NCBI GenBank assembly: GCA_021802305.1
Contig: JAKAAD010000065.1
Coordinates: 1 to 5,852 of the forward strand
Source: a bacterium
Lineage (GTDB): Bacteria > Chlamydiota > Chlamydiia > Chlamydiales > Rhabdochlamydiaceae
Length of the DNA stretch: 5,852 bases
Reading direction: 5' to 3'
The notes beneath the pieces were generated by a model. The model saw only the letters and a program-made list of their open reading frames with translations. It had not been told where the DNA came from and made no database searches. Both the position numbers and the translations under genes were made by a program. This document shows positions 1 to 5,852 of the stretch, piece after piece (position 1 is the stretch's first letter; each line of letters begins with the position of its first letter).

Positions 1-3000
1 TGAAGTACAAATTAAATCCTATAATGAGTTCTTGCAATTCGACAAACTTCCCCACGAACGCGAAAATGTAGGATTACAAGAAGTTTTTAACGAAGTATTT
101 CCCATTAAATCTTATGACGAGAAAACGATATTAGAATATTTGTCCTACTCTTTGAGCATTCCCAAATATACACCTGAAGAATGCATTCGCCGCGGTATCA
201 CCTACAACGTGACGCTCAAAGTAAAATTGCGCTTGACCGATGAGACAGGAATCAAAGAAGAAGAAGTCTACATGGGAACGATCCCCATTATGACGCAAAA
301 TGGCACTTTTATTATCAATGGTGCTGAGCGCGTCATTGTCTCTCAATTACATCGTTCTCCTGGGATCTCCTTCGAATCCGAACGTCATCCTAAGGGCACC
401 ATGCTCTATTCATTCCGCATCATTCCTTATGCTGGAAGTTGGCTGGAAGGCGCCTTTGATCTCAATGACTTGATCTATATTTACGTCGATCGCAAGAAAC
501 GTCGTAGAAAAATTTTAGCAACGACCTTCCTTCGCACCTTAGGGTATTCTTCCGATGCCGATATCATTGAAGAGTTTTTCAACACGGTAAAAATGAAACT
601 CCGTTCTGATAAGGATTTTCCTAATTTTGTGGGAAAAATCCTTTCTGATGAAATTGTGGATGAGACAGGCACTATCTTTGGAAAAGCAGGGGAAAAACTT
701 ACGACTGCAATGCTCAAGCGCATGCTCGATAGTGGCATAGATGTAATTCGCATTGCTGAAGATGCTGATGAAACGAGCCCTATCATCAAGATGCTTGCGA
801 AGGATCCCACCGATTCTTATGAAACAGCTCTCAAAGAATTTTATCGCAAGATTCGTCCCGGAGAGCCTGCCACCTTGTCGAATGCGCGCTCTGCCATGAT
901 GCGCCTTTTCTTTGATCCGAAGCGATATAATTTAGGTCGCGTGGGTCGTTACAAACTCAATGCAAAGTTAAATTTTCCTTGCGGTGATGAAGAACTTGAA
1001 GTTGTCACTTTGAGAAAAGAAGACGTCGTAGGTGTTTTAAAATACCTCATTCGACTGAAAAAAGGAGAAGACGGTGTATCTATCGACGACATTGACCACT
1101 TAGGAAATCGCCGCGTTCGTTCCGTGGGAGAGCTCGTCCAAAACCAATGCCGCATAGGCCTTGCGCGGATGGAAAAAATTATTCGCGAACGCATGAATCT
1201 CTTCGATTTCACAACAGATACGTTGACTCCAGGAAAAGTGATTTCTGCAAAAGGATTAGCAGGTGTATTGAAAGATTTCTTCGGTCGTTCGCAACTTTCT
1301 CAGTTTATGGATCAAGTAAATCCCGTTGCTGAGTTAACACACAAGAGACGTCTTTCCTCGCTGGGGCCAGGAGGACTCAATAGAGAGCGTGCAGGATTTG
1401 AAGTGCGTGACGTGCACGAAAGCCATTATGGTCGTATTTGTCCCATTGAGACCCCTGAAGGTCAAAACATTGGATTGATTACTTCGCTCTCTTCTTATGC
1501 AAAGATTAATGAATTTGGTTTCATCGAAACTCCTTATCGCATCGTGCGTGATGGAGTCGTGACAGAAGAAATCGAATACATGACTGCTGACCTCGAAAAG
1601 AATTTCGTCATTGCACAGGCCTCCACTTTATTAGATGAACACAACATGTTTGTCGAATCTTTGTGTTGGGCTCGCAAAGGCGGAGAATCTTTAAAAATTG
1701 AAACAAGCCGCGTTACGCATATGGACGTCTCACCGAAACAGCTCGTCTCTATAGCAGCTGGGCTCATTCCCTTTTTGGAACATGATGATGCGAACCGAGC
1801 ACTCATGGGATCCAACATGCAAAGGCAAGCTGTTCCACTACTTCGCACAGAAGCTCCCGTTGTAGGTACTGGAATTGAAATGCGTGCTGCGCGAGATTCC
1901 GGCGCTGTGATCGTAGCTGAAGAAAACGGCACGGTGGAATATGTAGATGGCTTTAAAATCGTCGTTGCTCCTAAAGCAAATCCTCTACAAAAAAAGACCT
2001 ATACGTTGAAAAAGTTTATGCGCAGCAATATGGGGACCTGTTTAAATCAGACACCTCTCTGCAAAGTAGGAGATACCGTTCGCATTGGAGACATCCTTGC
2101 AGATGGTCCAGCGACAGATGAGGGAGAAATTGCACTTGGGAAAAATGTCCTCGTCGCTTTCATGCCTTGGTGTGGATATAATTACGAAGACGCCATCATT
2201 GTCTCTGAACGATTGATTCGAGAAGATTATTATACGTCGCTCTATCTTGAAGAATTTGAACTTACTGCGCTGGAAACGAAACATGGCAAAGAAGAAATTA
2301 CGCGCGATATTCCCAACGTTCCTGAAGAAGCATTAGCTAATCTTGGTGAAGATGGGATCATCCGCATTGGTGCGGAAGTAAAACCTGGCGACATCCTCGT
2401 AGGAAAAATTACGCCTAAGTTAGAAACAGAACTTGCTCCAGAAGAACGGCTATTACGCATGATTTTTGGTCAAAAAGCTGCGGATGTGAAAGACGCCTCA
2501 TTAACAGCTCCTCCTGGTACTGAAGGCATTGTGAGAGATCGAGGTGTTTTCAGTCGCCGTGAACGCCTTTCGAAATCTGACGAAGAGCTCGTGGAAGAAG
2601 CTGCACGCATTAAAGATATCCATTTGGATTACAAAGAAAAACAAGCGGGTCTCCTCATTGAGTTTCATGAAAAAGTTGGAGCACTGCTACTCGGAGAGCC
2701 AGCACCTGCATCAATTCTCCATCGAAGAACAGGAGAAGTTCTCATTAAAGAAAATGAGACGGTTACGCAGGAAATGATTGAGACGCTCGAATCTGAAAAG
2801 CCAGAAGATTTAATCATGGGCTCATGCGATGCATACGAGGCCTTGAAGAAGATCATGCGTGAGCAAGATTTGGCATTGCAGGAGATCGAGTCGCAATACA
2901 AAACAGAGCTGGAACATACTAGAAAAGGAGATACGGAACTAGAGCCTGGCGTCATTCGTCAAGTGAAAGTGTATATTGCTTCTAAGCGCAAACTGCAGGT

Positions 3001-3688
3001 GGGTGACAAAATGGCAGGTCGCCATGGAAACAAGGGAGTTGTTTCTAAGATTGTGCCAGAACAGGACATGCCTTATTTGGCAAATGGTCAAGCAATTGAA
3101 ATGATTTTAAATCCATTAGGCGTACCTTCCCGTATGAATATGGGACAACTGTTAGAGACGCATTTAGGATATGCCGCTAAAAAAGCAGGAATCTATGTGA
3201 AGTGTCCTGTCTTTGAAGGGTTTCCTGAATCTCGCATCTGGAAAATGATGGAAGAGGTTCATTTGCCAAAGAATGGAAAGAGCTACCTGTACGACGGTAG
3301 AACTGGAGAGCGTTTTGATAACCCCGTCGTCGTTGGTTATATTTACATGTTGAAATTGAGTCACTTAGTTGCCGATAAGATTCATGCTCGCTCTATTGGT
3401 CCTTACTCGCTTGTCACGCAACAACCTCTTGGCGGTAAAGCACAAATGGGAGGACAGCGTTTTGGAGAGATGGAAGTGTGGGCATTGGAGGCTTATGGTG
3501 CTGCAAATTGCCTCCAGGAAATCCTTACTGTGAAATCAGACGATGTGGCAGGCAGAACGCGCATTTACGAATCTATTGTGAAAGGAGAAAATATTTTGTC
3601 TCCAGGCACACCTGAATCCTTTAATGTCCTTGTGAAAGAGATGCAAGGACTTTGTTTAGATGTGCGCGCAAAAAGCGTCAACGAATAA
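1..3688 (+). CDS. rpoB: DNA-directed RNA polymerase subunit beta, 5'-partial
   Basis: This is the beta subunit of the core RNA polymerase, which forms one pincer and half of the active-site cleft. The reading frame is open from nt 2 (nt 1 is the last base of a split codon) to TAA at 3686-3688, giving 1228 residues. The first visible residues, EVQIKSYNEFLQ, match an internal stretch about 23 residues into Chlamydia RpoB, so the start lies upstream and the TTG at nt 32 is not the start. Landmarks, numbered from the first full codon: GTFIINGAERV near residue 101; rifampicin region about 428-455; DDANRALMG near 595; the Glu-Asp pair of GYNYED at 729-730 (E. coli E813/D814); flap tip near 805-823; active-site lysines 1003 and 1011 (E. 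coli K1065/K1073); and the C-terminal block GGKAQMGGQRFGEMEVW from 1144. Total length would be about 1250, as in Chlamydia. The lineage-variable insert before the lysine motif is short and helix-rich. No frameshift or internal stop is seen. rpoC follows after 9 bp in the same frame, so co-transcription is expected. Confidence 0.98.
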   Translation, partial: EVQIKSYNEFLQFDKLPHERENVGLQEVFNEVFPIKSYDEKTILEYLSYSLSIPKYTPEECIRRGITYNVTLKVKLRLTDETGIKEEEVYMGTIPIMTQNGTFIINGAERVIVSQLHRSPGISFESERHPKGTMLYSFRIIPYAGSWLEGAFDLNDLIYIYVDRKKRRRKILATTFLRTLGYSSDADIIEEFFNTVKMKLRSDKDFPNFVGKILSDEIVDETGTIFGKAGEKLTTAMLKRMLDSGIDVIRIAEDADETSPIIKMLAKDPTDSYETALKEFYRKIRPGEPATLSNARSAMMRLFFDPKRYNLGRVGRYKLNAKLNFPCGDEELEVVTLRKEDVVGVLKYLIRLKKGEDGVSIDDIDHLGNRRVRSVGELVQNQCRIGLARMEKIIRERMNLFDFTTDTLTPGKVISAKGLAGVLKDFFGRSQLSQFMDQVNPVAELTHKRRLSSLGPGGLNRERAGFEVRDVHESHYGRICPIETPEGQNIGLITSLSSYAKINEFGFIETPYRIVRDGVVTEEIEYMTADLEKNFVIAQASTLLDEHNMFVESLCWARKGGESLKIETSRVTHMDVSPKQLVSIAAGLIPFLEHDDANRALMGSNMQRQAVPLLRTEAPVVGTGIEMRAARDSGAVIVAEENGTVEYVDGFKIVVAPKANPLQKKTYTLKKFMRSNMGTCLNQTPLCKVGDTVRIGDILADGPATDEGEIALGKNVLVAFMPWCGYNYEDAIIVSERLIREDYYTSLYLEEFELTALETKHGKEEITRDIPNVPEEALANLGEDGIIRIGAEVKPGDILVGKITPKLETELAPEERLLRMIFGQKAADVKDASLTAPPGTEGIVRDRGVFSRRERLSKSDEELVEEAARIKDIHLDYKEKQAGLLIEFHEKVGALLLGEPAPASILHRRTGEVLIKENETVTQEMIETLESEKPEDLIMGSCDAYEALKKIMREQDLALQEIESQYKTELEHTRKGDTELEPGVIRQVKVYIASKRKLQVGDKMAGRHGNKGVVSKIVPEQDMPYLANGQAIEMILNPLGVPSRMNMGQLLETHLGYAAKKAGIYVKCPVFEGFPESRIWKMMEEVHLPKNGKSYLYDGRTGERFDNPVVVGYIYMLKLSHLVADKIHARSIGPYSLVTQQPLGGKAQMGGQRFGEMEVWALEAYGAANCLQEILTVKSDDVAGRTRIYESIVKGENILSPGTPESFNVLVKEMQGLCLDVRAKSVNE
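1283..1366 (+). other. rpoB: rifampicin-resistance-determining region of rpoB (cluster I)
   Basis: This segment encodes SQLSQFMDQ, NPVAELTHKRRL and SSLG, the wall of the RNA exit path where rifampicin binds. The codons equivalent to E. coli D516 (nt 1310-1312), H526 (1340-1342) and S531 (1355-1357) all encode the sensitive residues. The E. coli S522 position is Ala, as in Chlamydia from memory, and the N518 position is Val. On these residues no common high-level resistance change is present; this is a prediction from sequence only. Confidence 0.9.
2411..2470 (+). other. rpoB: beta flap-tip segment
   Basis: This segment encodes TPKLETELAPEE followed by the flap-tip helix LLRMIFG. In E. coli the equivalent helix (about residues 900-909) contacts sigma region 4 and is a target of regulators. 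The hydrophobic helix residues LL and IF are kept, so sigma docking should be preserved. The Leu in TPKL and the Met in LLRM differ from the usual Gly/Ser and Ala. Confidence 0.8.
3002..3037 (+). other. rpoB: active-site lysine motif of beta
   Basis: The motif GDKMAGRHGNKG is intact. The two lysines (codons 3008-3010 and 3032-3034) correspond to E. coli K1065 and K1073, which line the active site and contact the initiating nucleotide and the RNA 3' end. This is strong evidence that the gene encodes a functional catalytic subunit. Confidence 0.95.
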
Positions 3689-3694
3689 GAGAGA
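3687..3694 (+). promoter_or_regulatory. weak purine-rich ribosome binding site for rpoC
   Basis: The purine run AAGAGAGA sits just before the rpoC ATG at 3698 and overlaps the last two bases of the rpoB stop codon. It pairs only partially with a canonical anti-Shine-Dalgarno sequence (no GGAG core), and its spacing to the ATG is short. Because ribosomes finish rpoB only 9 bases from the rpoC start, translational coupling probably contributes to rpoC initiation and to balanced subunit output. The coupling is inferred, not shown by the sequence. Confidence 0.45.
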
Positions 3695-3697
3695 ATT

Positions 3698-5852
3698 ATG
3701 GCAGAAGAACATCAGCAACAATACTTTGATAAATTATCTATTCTCATTGCCTCTGACGACGTCATGCGCAATGAATGGTCTCGTGGAGAAATCAAAAAAC
3801 CAGAGACAATCAATTATCGCACATTCAAGCCGGAAAAAGGCGGGCTTTTTTGCGAAAAGATCTTTGGGCCCACTCGTGACTGGGAATGTTCTTGTGGCAA
3901 ATACAAGAAGATTAAACACAAGGGCATTGTATGTGATCGCTGCGGCGTTGAAGTAACGCTATCTAAAGTACGCCGTGAACGCATGGCCCATATCGAGCTC
4001 GCGGTGCCGGTCGTACATATCTGGTTTTTCAAAGCCATGCCATCGCGCATCGGCAATGTATTGGGAATGACGGGAAGCGATCTAGAAAAGGTCATTTACT
4101 ATGAAGAATATGTTGTTACAGATCCAGGAAAAACGACGCTTGAAAAGAAACAGCTTTTGAATGACATCGAATATCGCGAAGCACAAGAAAAATGGGGCTC
4201 TGATGCTTTCGTTGCAAAAATGGGCGGAGAAGCTGTGCGGGAACTTCTTGAAAAAGAAGATTTAACACTTCTTGTTACTGAACTCAAAGACAAATTGCGC
4301 AAAACAAAATCGATGCAAGCGCGCATGAAGCTTGCCAAGCGGTTGAAAATTGTAGAAAGTTTTACCTCATCGCCAAACCGTCCTGACTGGATGGTTCTCT
4401 CTGTCATACCTGTAATTCCTCCCGATTTACGACCTTTGGTTCCTCTTGAGGGGGGGAGATTTGCGACCTCTGATTTGAACGATCTCTATCGCCGCGTTAT
4501 TAATAGAAATAATCGCTTAAAAGCGATTTTGAAATTGAAAACGCCCGATGTGATCATCCGCAATGAAAAGCGCATGTTGCAAGAAGCTTGTGATGCCCTT
4601 ATTGATAATGGCCGCCATGGCCATCCTGTAATGGGTGCAGGAAACCGTCCTCTAAGATCGCTTTCTGAGGGATTAAAAGGAAAGCAAGGCCGGTTCCGCC
4701 AAAACCTACTGGGAAAACGCGTCGACTATTCGGGAAGATCTGTCATCATCGTCGGTCCGGAGTTGAAATTTCATCAATGTGGTTTACCCAAGCAGATGGC
4801 GCTTGAGCTCTTCGAGCCGTTCATCGTCAAGCGATTGAAAGACCTCGGATATGTATACACCATACGTTCTGCGAAAAAAATGATTCAACGACAAGCGTCC
4901 GAAAGAAAATCCTCTCCCACAGATTCTGATTCTGAGGTATGGGATGTGCTCGATGAGATCATTAAAGGACACCCTGTTCTTCTCAACCGCGCACCAACCT
5001 TGCATAGATTGGGGATTCAGGCATTTGAGCCAGTGCTCATTGAAGGAAAGGCGATACGCATTCATCCACTTGTGTGCGCCGCATTTAATGCTGACTTTGA
5101 CGGTGACCAGATGGCCGTGCACGTGCCGCTTTCGTTAGAAGCGCAATTAGAAGCGAAATTGCTCATGATGGCGCCAGATAATATCTTCCTTCCTTCCTCT
5201 GGAAAACCATCAGCAATACCCACACAAGATATGATATTGGGGCTCTATTACCTCATGCTCGATCCTCTTTACGACCCAGAAAAACATGGGGAGAAAGTCA
5301 AAATATTCGGAAGCGTAGAAGAAGTACTGACTGCAATGCAAGCAGCAAAGAGCGTGCAAAGCAACAAGGAAAACATTCGCAACGATGAACTAGGACGAGG
5401 GATCAAATTGCACGAAAAAATTAGACTTCGTTTAGACACGGGAATTATTGAAACGACACCGGGTCGCGTCCTGTTTAATACTATCGTGCCCAAAGAACTT
5501 GGTTTCCAAAATTACCCACTGCGCAAGAAAAAGATGAGCGATCTCGTTTTGGAGACATCGCGTAAGCTAGGTCTAGAGAGGACTGTTTGTTTCTTAGACG
5601 ATTTGAAAAATCTTGGTTTTGCAGAAGCAACAAAATCTGCTCTTTCCATGGGGATCACCGATGTGTGCGTTCCACCTACCAAACAGAAAGCGGTAGAAGA
5701 TGCAACAAAGCGCATTGAAGTCGTCATGAAGCAATATGAAGACGGAATTATTACTGATGGTGAGAGACGATCTAAAGTCATCAGCATATGGACAGAAGTA
5801 CTCGAAAATTTATCTGAACAGCTCTTTACGTTGATCTCCGAAGTAAAAGACG
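3698..5852 (+). CDS. rpoC: DNA-directed RNA polymerase subunit beta-prime, 3'-partial
   Basis: This is the beta-prime subunit of core RNA polymerase, carrying the clamp and the catalytic Mg site. The frame is open from ATG 3698 to the window edge: 718 complete codons, about half of the roughly 1400 expected for Chlamydia. The start is chosen because it follows the rpoB stop closely, and FDKL and the family-typical GEIKKPETINYRTF follow at residues 10 and 30. Landmarks: zinc-site cysteines 64, 66, 79 and 82; clamp coiled coil about 258-305, retaining the sigma-contact residues R270, E290 and A297 (E. coli R275, E295, A302); switch-2 region with GRFRQNLLGKRVD from 331; NRAPTLHRLGIQAFEP from 430; and NADFDGD at 464-470 with D466, D468 and D470 binding catalytic Mg. 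Odd points are a short Ser-rich insertion at about 399-412 and Gly325 where Met is usual. The visible part ends shortly before the conserved SGARG segment, so the bridge helix and trigger loop are outside the window. The N-terminus before FDKL is several residues shorter than in Chlamydia. Confidence 0.98.
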   Translation, partial: MAEEHQQQYFDKLSILIASDDVMRNEWSRGEIKKPETINYRTFKPEKGGLFCEKIFGPTRDWECSCGKYKKIKHKGIVCDRCGVEVTLSKVRRERMAHIELAVPVVHIWFFKAMPSRIGNVLGMTGSDLEKVIYYEEYVVTDPGKTTLEKKQLLNDIEYREAQEKWGSDAFVAKMGGEAVRELLEKEDLTLLVTELKDKLRKTKSMQARMKLAKRLKIVESFTSSPNRPDWMVLSVIPVIPPDLRPLVPLEGGRFATSDLNDLYRRVINRNNRLKAILKLKTPDVIIRNEKRMLQEACDALIDNGRHGHPVMGAGNRPLRSLSEGLKGKQGRFRQNLLGKRVDYSGRSVIIVGPELKFHQCGLPKQMALELFEPFIVKRLKDLGYVYTIRSAKKMIQRQASERKSSPTDSDSEVWDVLDEIIKGHPVLLNRAPTLHRLGIQAFEPVLIEGKAIRIHPLVCAAFNADFDGDQMAVHVPLSLEAQLEAKLLMMAPDNIFLPSSGKPSAIPTQDMILGLYYLMLDPLYDPEKHGEKVKIFGSVEEVLTAMQAAKSVQSNKENIRNDELGRGIKLHEKIRLRLDTGIIETTPGRVLFNTIVPKELGFQNYPLRKKKMSDLVLETSRKLGLERTVCFLDDLKNLGFAEATKSALSMGITDVCVPPTKQKAVEDATKRIEVVMKQYEDGIITDGERRSKVISIWTEVLENLSEQLFTLISEVKD
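3887..3943 (+). other. rpoC: N-terminal zinc-binding motif of beta-prime
   Basis: Cysteines 64, 66, 79 and 82 form the CxC...CxxC pattern of the beta-prime N-terminal zinc domain (E. coli C70, C72, C85, C88). This domain lies near the RNA exit channel and takes part in termination and elongation control. All four ligands are present with the usual spacing, including the GKYKKIKHKG loop between the pairs. Confidence 0.93.
4892..4933 (+). other. rpoC: Ser-rich insertion in beta-prime before the catalytic barrel
   Basis: Between KKMIQR and EVWDVLDE, residues 399-412 read QASERKSSPTDSDS. In Chlamydia, from memory, only three residues (GAP) separate the same flanks, so about 11 residues are extra. 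The frame is kept and both flanks are conserved, so this is an in-frame insertion rather than an error. The last 12 bases (4922-4933) are a perfect tandem GATTCT repeat encoding Asp-Ser twice, consistent with growth by replication slippage. Small length differences exist here in other bacteria (for example Thermus has a few more residues than Bacillus), so the site tolerates insertion. Its function, if any, is unknown. Confidence 0.75.
5087..5107 (+). other. rpoC: catalytic NADFDGD Mg-binding loop of beta-prime
   Basis: The universally conserved NADFDGD motif spans residues 464-470. Asp466, Asp468 and Asp470 correspond to E. coli D460, D462 and D464, which hold the catalytic Mg ion in the double-psi beta-barrel. 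It is followed by QMAVHVPLS, as in all bacterial beta-prime subunits. Confidence 0.97.

Noticed and set aside
32..34. TTG at nt 32 as the rpoB start codon
   Set aside because: The frame is open to the left edge and the residues before it (EVQIKSYNEF) are conserved RpoB sequence, so the true start is outside the window.
1534..1932. 132-codon open frame on the minus strand
   Set aside because: It lies wholly inside conserved rpoB, its Ser-rich product matches nothing I recognise, and it is what the complement of a conserved coding frame often gives.
3350..3379. Possible sigma-70-like promoter (TTGAAA, 18-bp gap, GATAAG) within the 3' part of rpoB that could drive rpoC
   Set aside because: The -10 match is poor and the bases encode highly conserved residues (MLKLSHLVADK), so chance resemblance is the simpler explanation.
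3689..3697. Terminator or internal promoter between rpoB and rpoC
   Set aside because: The 9-bp spacer is too short for either and shows no inverted repeat.
3660..3956. 98-codon + strand frame bridging the rpoB-rpoC junction
   Set aside because: It overlaps the end of rpoB and the zinc-binding region of rpoC in another frame, and both of those are clearly the real coding frames.
4604..4625. Inverted/repeated GCCATGGC-like sequence as an operator
   Set aside because: It encodes the conserved NGRHGHP of beta-prime (GGC CGC CAT GGC CAT); the symmetry follows from alternating Gly/His codons.
4784..5122. 112-codon open frame on the minus strand over the catalytic region of rpoC
   Set aside because: It is antisense to the most conserved part of beta-prime; the opposite strand fully explains the sequence and no recognisable domain is visible.

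Overview
This window lies inside the rpoBC operon of a bacterium and is almost entirely coding on the + strand. It holds the RNA polymerase beta subunit gene (rpoB, lacking about its first 23 codons to the left edge), a 9-bp spacer, and the first 718 codons of the beta-prime subunit gene (rpoC, running off the right edge). There is no tRNA, rRNA, mobile element, CRISPR array, terminator or gene-free stretch over 300 bases.

The organism is most likely a member of the phylum Chlamydiota. Both proteins follow remembered Chlamydia RpoB and RpoC sequences almost without gaps, including chlamydia-like wording outside the universally conserved blocks. Examples are the early RpoB segment with EECIRRGITY and LTDETGIKEEEVYMGTI, a short version of the lineage-variable insert near nt 2560-2940, and the RpoB C-terminus ending near KEMQGL.LDVR. 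Many substitutions, and a base composition that looks to be roughly low-to-mid 40s % G+C by eye, fit a chlamydia-like lineage outside the genus Chlamydia. I cannot name a genus from this sequence.

The two products form the catalytic core of RNA polymerase. The window encodes the rifampicin-pocket region, the flap and the active-site lysines of beta. For beta-prime it encodes the zinc-binding N-terminus, the sigma-binding clamp coiled coil, switch 2 and the Mg-binding NADFDGD loop. The bridge helix and trigger loop of beta-prime lie beyond the right edge.

I found no new biological system. The points worth a second look are: (1) rpoB and rpoC share one reading frame and are separated by a single UAA and three sense codons; (2) beta-prime carries a roughly 11-residue Ser/charged insertion, containing a GATTCT tandem repeat, just before the catalytic barrel; and (3) several normally conserved residues are replaced next to functional elements (flap tip, rifampicin cluster II, switch 2, the RDTKLG motif). 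Comparisons with other species are from memory, not from an alignment.
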